This document shows, piece after piece, positions 50,767 to 59,237 of a stretch of DNA of 64,000 nt. The notes under the pieces are model-generated. The model was not told the origin of the DNA, searched no databases, and worked only from the letters and a program-made list of their open reading frames with translations. The position numbers and the translations under genes were made by a program. The stretch's first letter is position 1. Each line of letters starts with the position of its first letter. The stretch comes from Alphaproteobacteria bacterium (GTDB lineage Bacteria; Pseudomonadota; Alphaproteobacteria; Micropepsales; Micropepsaceae). The stretch lies in assembly GCA_947462105.1 (NCBI GenBank), contig CANHNJ010000009.1:18309-82308 (forward strand), in the 5' to 3' direction.

Positions 50767-50872
50767 CCGTACCCTGTAAATTTGTGATAGGGTCTTTTCA
50801 TCAAAATCGCCCTGAAGCCTCACCGCTGCTCCCCTGCGGGCTGTGCTTCTTTTCGCATAACCAGGATGTGAA

Positions 50873-51457
50873 ATGACCGCTGCCAAAACTGCCGCCAAGC
50901 CGACCGCCGCTGCCGCTGCTGCCCCCGCTCCGGCCAAGAAGGTCGCGGCCAATTCCAACAAGAAGCATGAGTTCAAGCCCAACGATCATGTCGTCTATCC
51001 GACCCACGGCGTCGGCAAGGTCTCGGGCGTCATCGAGCAGGAAGTCGCCGGCTTCAAGCTGGAGCTGTTCATCATCGAGTTCGAGAAGGACAAGATGACC
51101 CTGCGCGTGCCCGTCAACAAGGCCAAGTCCGTCGGCATGCGCAAGCTGTCCTCACCGGAGATCGTCGGCAACGCCCTCAACACCCTCAAGGGCCGCGCCC
51201 GTATCAAGCGCACCATGTGGTCGCGCCGCGCCCAGGAATACGAAGCAAAGATCGACTCGGGCGACCTGGTCTCAATCGCCGAGGTGGTGCGTGACCTGCA
51301 CCGTGCCGGCGGCCAGCCGGAGCAGTCCTATTCCGAGCGTCAGCTGTATGAAAAGGCCCTGGCCCGCATGGCCCGCGAAGTCGCCGCCGTCGAAAAGACC
51401 GACGAGCCGACTGCGGTGAAGCGCGTCGAAGGCATGCTGGTCAAGAAGGCTGCCTAG
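50873..51457 (+). CDS. carD: CarD family transcriptional regulator
   Basis: The 194-residue protein has an Ala/Lys-rich disordered N-terminus (~1-30) and then the CarD/TRCF RNA-polymerase interaction domain (EFKPNDHVVYPTHGVGKVSGV...KMTLRVPVNKAKSVGMRKL). A helical DNA-binding C-terminus has RIKRTMWSRRAQEYEAKI and SYSERQLYEKALARMAREVA. It binds the RNAP beta subunit and stabilises open promoter complexes. An upstream A/T-rich leader probably carries its promoter. A strong terminator follows the gene. Confidence 0.95.
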   Translation: MTAAKTAAKPTAAAAAAPAPAKKVAANSNKKHEFKPNDHVVYPTHGVGKVSGVIEQEVAGFKLELFIIEFEKDKMTLRVPVNKAKSVGMRKLSSPEIVGNALNTLKGRARIKRTMWSRRAQEYEAKIDSGDLVSIAEVVRDLHRAGGQPEQSYSERQLYEKALARMAREVAAVEKTDEPTAVKRVEGMLVKKAA

Positions 51458-51493
51458 TAAACAAGTTCGCGATCCCTCTATCGCAAAGGGAAG

Positions 51494-51520
51494 AGCCCCG
51501 GAGAGATCCGGGGCTTTTTC
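51494..51520 (+). terminator. carD terminator
   Basis: AGCCCCGG-AGAGAT-CCGGGGCT is an 8-bp perfect stem with a 6-base loop, followed by TTTTTCTATT. It lies 36 bp after the carD stop and 17 bp before the stop of the convergent nuclease gene. Confidence 0.9.
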
Positions 51521-51537
51521 TATTCCGGCAGCATGCC

Positions 51538-52320
51538 TCAGGGCAGGATTTCAATTTGCGCCGGGTTGGAAAGGCTGACCTGTGGCCGCCCGCCCATATC
51601 CTGCACCACGCCGCGCACGCGGACCGTGCGGCCTTCCAGCGAAACCGGATCGGTACGGCGGAAATTGCGCCGGTCTTCGCCCGCCACCACGGCCAGCAGG
51701 CCGCTGCGGCCATCGGTGCCGAAATCCAGCAGCAAGCGGCCATCACGTTCCACCACACGGCTGACGCGGCCCTCGATGAGCTGGAAGCTGCCGACATCGG
51801 AACGCCAGTCGTCGCGGTTGCCGCGCACGCGATAGGCGGCATTGGCCCAGATGCCGCGCCGCGCCGCCCGGGCCACCGCCTCGAAGCGATAGAGATCGGC
51901 GGCACATTCCTCGCGGTCGGAGACAATCGCCACCCGCGCCAGGCCCTGCTCCAGCAAGGCCTGCTGCAGCCACATGGTCTCGGTGAAGCCCTGCACCCGC
52001 ACCCGGTCATAGCGATCCTGCTTGGGCGGCACCGCTGCGCCCGTCACCAGCCCATCACGCGCCAGCGCCAGCAGCGTCGCCCGGGCCTGGTCCACCAGGG
52101 CGCGCGGCGCCTTGTCGGCCGCCAACGGCAGGCGGATGCCTTCCAGCAGCAGCGCCCGGCCATCCGACAGGATCAGGGCGCCGTTCTGTTCCACCCGCAC
52201 AATGCGGGCGCGCGCAATTTCAGTGGGGCCGGCGCAGACCGGGATCGAAGCCGCATGGGCGGGCCATACGGCCAAAATCATGCCGCAACTCGCATACATC
52301 CAGCTCAGGTTTCTACGCAT
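51538..52320 (-). CDS. Secreted staphylococcal-nuclease-like protein
   Basis: The 260-residue protein has a signal peptide (MRRNLSWMYASCGMILAVWPAHA). An SNase-type OB fold follows: ILSDGRALLLEGIRLPLAAD, KQDRYDRVRVQGFTETMWLQQALLEQGLARV and FEAVARAARRGIW. Classical catalytic positions (the Arg/Glu pair of thermonuclease) are only partly obvious, so nuclease activity is unproven. A second OB-like domain of about 80 residues (SFQLIEGRVSRVVER..., VRVRGVVQDMGGRPQVSL) follows. It is divergent from the tsaC-like gene. Confidence 0.8.
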   Translation of the reverse strand: MRRNLSWMYASCGMILAVWPAHAASIPVCAGPTEIARARIVRVEQNGALILSDGRALLLEGIRLPLAADKAPRALVDQARATLLALARDGLVTGAAVPPKQDRYDRVRVQGFTETMWLQQALLEQGLARVAIVSDREECAADLYRFEAVARAARRGIWANAAYRVRGNRDDWRSDVGSFQLIEGRVSRVVERDGRLLLDFGTDGRSGLLAVVAGEDRRNFRRTDPVSLEGRTVRVRGVVQDMGGRPQVSLSNPAQIEILP

Positions 52321-52442
52321 TGTTTCTCCATGCCTGCCGCACAGGCGGCGGTCAAACTAAGTTTGGCAAGCCTACCCCCTAGAGTTAACGCCCGAAGCGC
52401 CGGAAAGCTGACAGCAAGGCTCATGGGCGCTAAAGAGGTCAC

Positions 52443-53384
52443 ATGGAAGCCTTGGCTGACCGCACCCGCTCCGCGAACCCCGACGGCATTGCCGAAGCGG
52501 CGCGTCTTCTGGCACGCGGGCGGCTGGTCGCCTTCGCCACCGAGACGGTCTATGGCCTGGGCGCGGACGCCACCAATGGCGAGGCCGTGGCCGCAATTTT
52601 CATCGCCAAGGGCCGCCCCCGTTTCAACCCCCTGATCGTGCACGTGGCGGATACGGATGCCGCGCGGCGTCAGGGCGTCTTCCATCCCCTGGCCGAGAAG
52701 CTGGCTGCCGCCTTCTGGCCCGGCGCGCTGACGCTGGTGCTGCCGCGCCGTGCCGACGCCACCGTTTCACTACTGGTGAGCGCGGGGCTGGACAGCGTCG
52801 CCTTGCGCGTGCCGTCGCATCCCGCAGCGCAGGCGCTGCTGCAGGCAACGGGGCGCCCGCTCGCAGCGCCGTCGGCCAACAGCAGCGGCCGCATCACCGC
52901 CACCAGCGCTGCCCATGTGGCGCAGGAGCTGGGCGGCAAGGTCGATCTCATTCTTGATGGCGGCGCGACACCGCTGGGACTGGAAAGCACAGTGATTGGA
53001 TTTGATGGCGAGCAAGCAGTGCTGTTGCGCCCTGGCGCGATTGCCCGCGATGCGATTGAGCGCATCACCGGGCCACTGGCGACTGCGAGCGGCACGATCC
53101 AGTCGCCCGGTCAATTGGAAAGCCATTACGCGCCCCAGGCGCGGCTGCGCCTCAACGCGGCAAAGGCAGAGCCGGGCGAAGCCCTGCTGGGTTTCGGCGA
53201 TGTGGCGGAAGCCTGGCTGAATCTCAGCCGTCGTGGCGATCTTCAGGAAGCGGCGGCGAATCTTTTTTCCATGCTGCGCGACATGGACGATCAGGTCAGC
53301 GCCATCGCCGTCTCGCCCATTCCTGAAACCGGTCTTGGCGAAGCGATCAATGACCGCCTCCGGCGGGCGGCCGCACCACGATGA
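52443..53384 (+). CDS. Threonylcarbamoyl-AMP synthase, Sua5 type
   Basis: The 313-residue protein joins a TsaC/YrdC domain (~10-200; FATETVYGLGADATNGEAVAAIFIAKGRP and APSANSSGRITATSA) to a C-terminal Sua5 domain (~230-313, SPGQLESHYAPQARLRLN...). It makes the threonylcarbamoyl-adenylate used for the t6A37 modification of ANN-decoding tRNAs, together with TsaBDE (not in the window). Its stop overlaps the start of the FAD-oxidase gene by four bases. Confidence 0.95.
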   Translation: MEALADRTRSANPDGIAEAARLLARGRLVAFATETVYGLGADATNGEAVAAIFIAKGRPRFNPLIVHVADTDAARRQGVFHPLAEKLAAAFWPGALTLVLPRRADATVSLLVSAGLDSVALRVPSHPAAQALLQATGRPLAAPSANSSGRITATSAAHVAQELGGKVDLILDGGATPLGLESTVIGFDGEQAVLLRPGAIARDAIERITGPLATASGTIQSPGQLESHYAPQARLRLNAAKAEPGEALLGFGDVAEAWLNLSRRGDLQEAAANLFSMLRDMDDQVSAIAVSPIPETGLGEAINDRLRRAAAPR

Positions 53385-54775
53385 CAGCATTTGACAGGTT
53401 GAAGTCGGTGGCGGGGCCGAACGGCTTTAGCGAAGACACCGCCGAGATCGCGCCGCACCTCACCGAATGGCGCGGCAAGTATCAGGGCCAGTCGCCGCTG
53501 CTGCTCAAGCCCGCCCACGCAGCGGAGGTTTCGGCGCTGCTCGCCATCTGTCACGAGAGCGATACCAAGATTGTGCCGCAGGGTGGCAATACCGGGCTGG
53601 TGGGCGGCCAGATTCCCTTTCACGGCGAAGTGCTGCTTTCGACCAGGCGGCTGAACAGGATTCGCGCCATCGATCCGGTCGGCATGACCATGATCGCGGA
53701 AGCGGGCGTGACACTGGCCGAAGTGCAGCATGCCGCCGACGCGGCGGGCCTGTTCTTTCCGCTCAGCCTGGCCTCGGAAGGCAGTTGCTCCATCGGCGGC
53801 AATGCCGCGACCAATGCCGGTGGCACCCATGTCATCCGTTACGGCATGACACGGTCGCTGGTGCTGGGACTGGAAGTGGTGCTGGCCGATGGCCGCATCC
53901 TCGACCTGTTGCGACTGCTACCCAAGGACAATACCGGCTACGACCTCAAGCAGCTTTTCATCGGCGCGGAAGGCACGCTGGGCGTCATCACCGCTGTGGC
54001 GTTGAAACTGTTTCCCAAGCCACGCAGCCGCGCCGTCGCCTTGGCGGCGGTGGCAAGCCCCGCCGCCGCCCTGATGCTGCTGACGCGGATGCAGGAAAAG
54101 ACCGGCGGCCTGGTCTCGGCCTTCGAACTGATCTCGCGAACCGCACTGGAACTGGTGCTGGCGCACATCCCCGACACGCGCGACCCACTGGCTACGGCAT
54201 CTCCCTGGTATGTGCTGGTGGAAGCGACGGCGGGCGAAGGCGTAGACCTGAACGCGCTGTTCGAAGTTGGGCTCTGCATCGCTGCCGATGCCGCCATCGC
54301 CGCCAGCGAGGCGCAGGTCGCCGCGCTGTGGCAGTTGCGCGAAAGCATCTCCGAAGCGCAGAAGCGCGAAGGTGCCTCGATCAAGCACGACATCGCTGTG
54401 CCGGTGGCGCTGGTGCCGGACTTTGTCGCCCGCGCCATACCCGAAGTGCTCAAGCTGGCGAGCGGGGCGCGGCCGGTCACGTTCGGCCATCTCGGCGACG
54501 GCAACCTGCATTTCAATTTCCAGTCACCGCGCGGGGGAGACGACAAGGTGTTCCTGGCGCTGTGGGAAGAGATGCAACTGGTCGTCCACGATATCGTACG
54601 CGACTTTGGCGGCTCGATCAGCGCCGAGCACGGTATCGGCGTGATGAAGCGCGACGCCCTGCCCCGCTACAAGCACCATGACGAACTGGACGCCATGCGG
54701 GCCCTGAAGACTGCCTTTGATCCAAAATACATCCTCAACCCCGGCAAATTGATTCCGCCGGTCCTGAGGCTCTAG
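53381..54775 (+). CDS. FAD-linked oxidoreductase, GlcD/D-2-hydroxyacid dehydrogenase type
   Basis: The 464-residue protein has an FAD-binding PCMH domain (VVPQGGNTGLVGGQIPFHGEV-like stretch ~65-80, GSCSIGGNAATNAGG ~135-150, YDLKQLFIGAEGTLGVITAV) and a C-terminal FAD-oxidase domain with HLGDGNLHFNF and EHGIGVMKRD. This family oxidises D-lactate, glycolate or D-2-hydroxyglutarate and passes electrons on. The exact substrate is not predictable. It is coupled to the Sua5-type gene (4-bp overlap) and convergent with the small membrane protein gene (also 4 bp). Confidence 0.9.
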   Translation: MTAFDRLKSVAGPNGFSEDTAEIAPHLTEWRGKYQGQSPLLLKPAHAAEVSALLAICHESDTKIVPQGGNTGLVGGQIPFHGEVLLSTRRLNRIRAIDPVGMTMIAEAGVTLAEVQHAADAAGLFFPLSLASEGSCSIGGNAATNAGGTHVIRYGMTRSLVLGLEVVLADGRILDLLRLLPKDNTGYDLKQLFIGAEGTLGVITAVALKLFPKPRSRAVALAAVASPAAALMLLTRMQEKTGGLVSAFELISRTALELVLAHIPDTRDPLATASPWYVLVEATAGEGVDLNALFEVGLCIAADAAIAASEAQVAALWQLRESISEAQKREGASIKHDIAVPVALVPDFVARAIPEVLKLASGARPVTFGHLGDGNLHFNFQSPRGGDDKVFLALWEEMQLVVHDIVRDFGGSISAEHGIGVMKRDALPRYKHHDELDAMRALKTAFDPKYILNPGKLIPPVLRL

Positions 54776-54984
54776 ATTTCGCGGGCGCGGCCTTCGATGA
54801 TGATGACACGCTCCGCCGGATAGGCGGCCAGCGCCAGCACCAGCGCCACGATCCAGCCGATCACCGTCCAGCCCAGGAAGAAGTTGATCGCTGCCACGCC
54901 CAACGCCGACGGTGTCCGGCGCACGATGGCGACCAGCGTCGGCAGCCAGTACATCACGAACAGAACGGTGATGAAGCTCAGCAT
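54772..54984 (-). CDS. Superinfection-immunity-like small membrane protein
   Basis: The 70-residue protein has two transmembrane helices (MLSFITVLFVMYWLPTLVAIV and AAINFFLGWTVIGWIVALVLALA) joined by RRTPSALGV. LNFFLGWTVIGWxxALxxA is the core of the Imm_superinfect family named after phage T4 Imm, which is widespread as a chromosomal gene in bacteria. The real role in chromosomal members is unknown, and no phage gene lies nearby. It lies between the FAD oxidase and the glucan synthase, on the synthase's strand, with 44 bp to the synthase stop. Confidence 0.8.
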   Translation of the reverse strand: MLSFITVLFVMYWLPTLVAIVRRTPSALGVAAINFFLGWTVIGWIVALVLALAAYPAERVIIIEGRAREI

Positions 54985-55028
54985 TTCCTCAAATCCCCTG
55001 CCGGAATGGCATTGGCCATAATATTGGC

Positions 55029-57746
55029 TCAGCTATCTTGCTTTGCAAGAGAGCGGGTAAAATAAATTGCCTCAGGCGGGTCGGAAACCACGGGTTCTAT
55101 GGTCTGGGTATCCACCGGACCCGCCCCGGCATTGGACTGGGCGCTGATTGAGGCGGTGAGGAAGGTTGCGGCATAGGGAAGGCTCTGCACCCCCAGCATC
55201 ACCATCCACAGCGTCACCGCCGGGTCCTGCAGGCCACGGTCGAACAGCATGGAGAACATCGCCAGCAGCAGCAGCGCCAGCAGCGTCGTTTCCTGCCACA
55301 CCACGCGCAGCACCTGGCTGAAGCGGGCGCTGTCCGCGCATTTGGGCGTGCGCAGGAACGGCGCGCCGGAGGTCAGCAGACCCGCCCACATCGCCTTGCC
55401 CACGGTGTGGGTCAGCGCCAGCCCCGCGATCGAGGCATAGACCGCGCCCTTCAAACCGGAACGCACCTTGGGCGGATAGAGCACAAGTGTCTTGAACAGC
55501 TTGGTGGCGAACAATGCCATCGCAGCCGCCGACAGCGCCGGCATCGGCACATCGACATAGGACGGGAACACCCACATCGCCAGCGTCCAGCCAATGGCGG
55601 TGAGCGCCACCGCCATGTCCAGGCCGTCGGAGATCCAGGGCAGCCAGCCGGAGAGGAACTGGTAGCGCTGTGGCCAGCTCAGGCCCGAGCGGCCCAGAAA
55701 TATGTCGCCCTTGTGCCGCTTGAGCATCTGCATGGCGCCATAGGCCCAGCGATAGCGCTGGGACATGAAAGCTTCCAGCGTGTCGGGCTCCAGCCCCTTG
55801 CCCACGCTTTGCGGGATGTAGACGGCGTCATAGCCGGCCTCGAACAGCTTGAGGCCCAGCTCGGTATCCTCGGTGATGCACCATTCGCTCCAGCCATCCA
55901 CTTCCGTCAGCGCACTCTTGGCGACGATCGTCATGGTGCCGTGCTGGATGATGGCGTTGTTCTCGTTGCGCTCCACCATGCCGATATGGAAGAAGCCGCG
56001 ATACTCCTCATAGGCCATCTGCTTGAAGAGGTTTTCGCCGCCATCGCGATAATCCTGCGGCCCCTGCACCAGTGCCACCGACGGATCGGCGAAATGTGGC
56101 ATGGCGCGGCGCAGCCAGAACGGCTCGACCTGATAATCGCTGTCGATCACCGCGATGTGGGTGGCGCGCGGATCGGTCAGCGCCAGGGCGCGGTTGAGCG
56201 CGCCGGCCTTGAAGCCCTTCATCTGCTCGAAATGGAAGAAGCGGAAGCGCGGCGTCTCGGTTTGAGCGTTCAGCAGACGGCAATGCGCCTCCACCGGGCG
56301 CCACACCGCCGGATCGGGCGTGTTGTTGTCCAGCAGGATGACTTCGAAATTGTCATAGTCGAGCCGCGCCAGCGCGTTCAGCGTCTCGATCACCATCTGC
56401 GCCGGTTCGTTGTAGGTCGGCACATGGATGGAAACGCGGTGGCTCACCTGCGGCACGGCGGCGATGACGGCGCGCTTGTCCATGCGCCACATGCTGGCGG
56501 CCAGTTCGATGCCTTCGGTGAAGATGATGGCGCAGGCCAGCAGCAGCAATGGCGACATCGCCACCATCGCGGCGATGTCGATGGAGTCGATGTAATCCAG
56601 CGCTGCCGCGTCGAGCAGCGCCAACAGGCCGGTCGAGACCAGCGCGATCAGGCCCGCCATCACCAGATAACCGGTCTGGCGCATGCGCGGCATGCGGCTC
56701 AATACCAGCAGGCCCAGCGACAGGCTGAGGAATCCGGCCAGCAGCGCATAACCGCGCCAGGCCGGGAAAGTGCGCAGCAGGCCGGTGAAGGCAAACTTGG
56801 GCTCGCCACTGGCGGTGAACAGGCCCCAATAGGCGCCGACCGCGCCTTCCGCGTCGCGCGTCTTCCAGGGCTGGTCGTACGCCTCCATCAGGTAATAGTC
56901 CCAGCCCTGCTCCATCGCATGCTGAACGAAGGCGCGCATGAACCAGGCCTCGTTGGCGACGGAGGCCTGGGCGTTGCCGCGCGTGCGCCCCTCGGATGGC
57001 CAGCCGGCCTCGCCCACCACGATGGGCTTGTCGGGGAAGGACTGTTCGATGTTGCTGTAGAAATTCTGCGTCGCCTTCAGGCTGCCGGTGATGTCGGTCA
57101 TCTCCCAATAGGGCAGCAGGTGGATGAACAGCATGTCGACATGCTGGGCGATTTCCGGCGCCAGCAGCCATTGCGACCAGGGCTCGGCGGTGGTGACCTT
57201 GATGCGCGCCGGCAGCGCCTCGCGCACGCGCTGGATGTAGATGTTGAGCTGGTCGGGCGAGACGTCGCCGCGATACTGGGTCTCGTTGCCGACGATGACG
57301 CGGTCCACCGTGCGCCGGTTCGCCATCACGGTGCGGATCGCAAGGTCGATTTCCTTGTCGTTCTCCGCTAGGTCGGGACTGATCCAGATGCCCAGAGACA
57401 CCGTCATGCCGTAGCGGCGCGCCACCTGTGGCGCCTTGTCCAGCCCGCCGCCGACCGTGTAGGTGCGGATGCGCCCGGTCAGGTGCGAGAGCTGCTGCAT
57501 ATCGCGGTCGATCTGGTCGATCGTGATCGTCTTGAGCTGGCGCTCGGAGAAAAGATGGCTGGGATTATAGGCGATGCCGCGCACCTGCCCGTCCCAGTCC
57601 GGCGCGCTCACCGTATAGTCGCGGCTGGCCCAGAACAGCACGCTGGCCCCGACCACCAGCACCAGCGCCAGCGCGATGCGCGACTGACCGCCGCCCAGCG
57701 GCAGCCACTGCCGGATCTTCCGCTTGAGGGAAGTCAGCCGGCTCAC
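55029..57746 (-). CDS. GH17-GT2 fusion, NdvB-type beta-glucan synthase
   Basis: The 905-residue membrane protein has an N-terminal anchor (~22-42), then a periplasmic GH17-like domain (~50-330) with both catalytic glutamates in place: VGNETQYRG (acid) and VGEAGWPSEG (nucleophile). After membrane helices comes a GT2 domain with VPTYNEPAQ, AVIDSDYQVEP (DxD), ITEDTELGLKLF and QRYRWAYG (QxxRW), and then further helices. It likely polymerises UDP-glucose into beta-1,3-glucan and remodels it by transglycosylation, as for NdvB in cyclic-glucan synthesis. The start overlaps the FKBP stop (ATGA). Confidence 0.85.
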   Translation of the reverse strand: MSRLTSLKRKIRQWLPLGGGQSRIALALVLVVGASVLFWASRDYTVSAPDWDGQVRGIAYNPSHLFSERQLKTITIDQIDRDMQQLSHLTGRIRTYTVGGGLDKAPQVARRYGMTVSLGIWISPDLAENDKEIDLAIRTVMANRRTVDRVIVGNETQYRGDVSPDQLNIYIQRVREALPARIKVTTAEPWSQWLLAPEIAQHVDMLFIHLLPYWEMTDITGSLKATQNFYSNIEQSFPDKPIVVGEAGWPSEGRTRGNAQASVANEAWFMRAFVQHAMEQGWDYYLMEAYDQPWKTRDAEGAVGAYWGLFTASGEPKFAFTGLLRTFPAWRGYALLAGFLSLSLGLLVLSRMPRMRQTGYLVMAGLIALVSTGLLALLDAAALDYIDSIDIAAMVAMSPLLLLACAIIFTEGIELAASMWRMDKRAVIAAVPQVSHRVSIHVPTYNEPAQMVIETLNALARLDYDNFEVILLDNNTPDPAVWRPVEAHCRLLNAQTETPRFRFFHFEQMKGFKAGALNRALALTDPRATHIAVIDSDYQVEPFWLRRAMPHFADPSVALVQGPQDYRDGGENLFKQMAYEEYRGFFHIGMVERNENNAIIQHGTMTIVAKSALTEVDGWSEWCITEDTELGLKLFEAGYDAVYIPQSVGKGLEPDTLEAFMSQRYRWAYGAMQMLKRHKGDIFLGRSGLSWPQRYQFLSGWLPWISDGLDMAVALTAIGWTLAMWVFPSYVDVPMPALSAAAMALFATKLFKTLVLYPPKVRSGLKGAVYASIAGLALTHTVGKAMWAGLLTSGAPFLRTPKCADSARFSQVLRVVWQETTLLALLLLAMFSMLFDRGLQDPAVTLWMVMLGVQSLPYAATFLTASISAQSNAGAGPVDTQTIEPVVSDPPEAIYFTRSLAKQDS

Positions 57747-58306
57747 TGCTGCGGTTCACCCGGCTGGGGCACGTAACCGGGCTCGCCACGCTTGGGCGGC
57801 GAGCGGGTCGACAGCAGGCGCATGTCGAAGATCAGCGTCTGGTTGGGCGCGATGGTGCCGCGTCCGCGCGTGCCATAGGCGAGGTTGGACGGGATCACGA
57901 CCTGCCACTGGTCGCCTTCGCGCATCAGCTGCAGCACCTCGATCCAGCCCTGCACCAGGCCGGAGGTGGTGACGTTGAAGGCGGCGGGCAGGCCCGGCGA
58001 GGTGCCGTCGAAGACTTCGCCGTTGATCAGCGTGCCGGTGTAATAGACCTCCACCGAGTCCTGTGCGGACGGATGCTTGCCGAAGCCGTTGCGGATGATC
58101 TTGTACTGAAGGCCGCTGGGGCGGCGGATGACGCCGGGCTTGCGCGCATTCTCGGCCAGGAATTTGGCGTTGGCATCGAGGCTGAGGGCCGGGTCCGTGG
58201 CGGCGGCAACGGTGGGCGGCGCACCCTGCCCCGGCTGGGGCTGGGCCATAGCGGGGCCCGCCAGGGCCAGCGCTAGAATTCCGGCGAAAATCCGCGACAG
58301 GCGCAT
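57743..58306 (-). CDS. Periplasmic FKBP-type peptidyl-prolyl isomerase
   Basis: The protein is about 187 residues from the ATG at 58306 with AAGGA upstream. The signal peptide MRLSRIFAGILALALAGPAMA is followed by a Pro/Gln/Ala spacer and an FKBP domain (YYTGTLINGEVFDGT, VLQLMREGDQWQVVIPSNLAYG, LIFDMRLLS). A Pro/Gly-rich tail ends the protein. It should accelerate proline isomerisation in exported proteins. Its stop overlaps the start of the glucan synthase gene by four bases, so the two are translationally coupled. This pairing suggests that the isomerase helps the large periplasmic GH17 domain to fold. Confidence 0.9.
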   Translation of the reverse strand: MRLSRIFAGILALALAGPAMAQPQPGQGAPPTVAAATDPALSLDANAKFLAENARKPGVIRRPSGLQYKIIRNGFGKHPSAQDSVEVYYTGTLINGEVFDGTSPGLPAAFNVTTSGLVQGWIEVLQLMREGDQWQVVIPSNLAYGTRGRGTIAPNQTLIFDMRLLSTRSPPKRGEPGYVPQPGEPQQ

Positions 58307-58402
58307 CGAAAAATCCTTTTGGGCGAGCTTAGACCCCACCCCTGTCGGGGCCATAGCCTGCCCTGCACAGGAACTCCAGTTTTTTGGCGAATTTGTGCCC
58401 GT

Positions 58403-59065
58403 TCAGACCTGGCGGAGCAGGTTCCAGGCCAGATTGGCCAGAACGGCCAGGCCGAAGATGGCCACCAGGAAGCCGCAGGCCCGGTTGATGGCCAGGACCC
58501 GGTTTCCGTCGATTCGGGCATGGAACAGGCCGATGATGGTCGTCAGGGCCAGCCACCAGCCCGCCGAACCCGCCACCACGCCCAGCACGATGAAGCTGGT
58601 GTCGGTGAAATCCCCCGTGCCGCCCGCCAGGCTGCCAAAGCCCGCGAACATGCCGGTGAAGAACAGCAGCGTTGCGGGATTGGTGATGGTCAGGGCGAAG
58701 GTGGACGCGACCGCCTTCACCAGCCCGGCGTTGGCGCGGTCTTCCTTGGCCGCGCATTCGCCCGGATCGTCGGGCGGCACACCCGCCTTAACGGCATGCC
58801 AGCCCATGACCACCATCATTACGCCGCCGATCAGTTCGATGGCGACGGCGTAACCCTGGATCAGGTGCGCCACCCAGCTGAGGCCAAAACCGGTGATGGC
58901 GGCGAAGACGCCATCGCCCAGCGCCCCGCCCACGCCGGAGACGAAGCCGTTCAGCGGGCCGAAGGCGAAAGTGCGCCGGATGCAGATCAGATTCACCGGC
59001 CCGATGGGAACCGCCGCGATCAGCCCCATGCCCACGCCCGAAAGGATCAGCCAGAAATAGTCCAT
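58403..59065 (-). CDS. LysE/RhtB family exporter
   Basis: The 220-residue membrane protein has six predicted helices. MGLIAAVPIGPVNLICIRRTFAFG at the start is the LysE/RhtB signature (GPVNL with charged IRR), and NPATLLFFTGMFAGFG marks helix 4. The family exports amino acids such as lysine, homoserine or threonine. There is no LysG-type regulator next to it, so specificity is unknown. The start is the ATG at 59065. Confidence 0.9.
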   Translation of the reverse strand: MDYFWLILSGVGMGLIAAVPIGPVNLICIRRTFAFGPLNGFVSGVGGALGDGVFAAITGFGLSWVAHLIQGYAVAIELIGGVMMVVMGWHAVKAGVPPDDPGECAAKEDRANAGLVKAVASTFALTITNPATLLFFTGMFAGFGSLAGGTGDFTDTSFIVLGVVAGSAGWWLALTTIIGLFHARIDGNRVLAINRACGFLVAIFGLAVLANLAWNLLRQV

Positions 59066-59144
59066 GAGCCTCGTACGGCGAAACCGGCGGCAAGCGACCC
59101 CAATTCGCCCGACCGGTCAACCTTGACTTTTTTGAACCCCCTCT

Positions 59145-59224
59145 GCCTTCGCCGGTAACGCGCGTAACCGCGCTGCCGGCTACGGCATCTCCCCCTTTTT
59201 GAAGCGCTTCGCGCAAAAAGAGGG
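59145..59224. repeat. GC-rich hairpins between LysE and dihydroorotase genes
   Basis: Two structures are stacked in this 172-bp gap. The first is an imperfect dyad around GCCGGTAACGCGCGTAACC...GCCGGC. The second is CCCCCTTTTTG...CAAAAAGAGGG (59191-59224), an 11-bp stem with one mismatch around AAGCGCTT. On the minus strand the second may terminate the dihydroorotase transcript, but its T-run sits inside the stem, so it is more like a palindromic repeat. Confidence 0.5.
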
Positions 59225-59237
59225 AATGGAAGCCGCT

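Noticed and set aside
54772-54984. Superinfection-immunity-like gene as prophage marker
   Set aside because: No other phage gene is near and the GC is like the neighbours.
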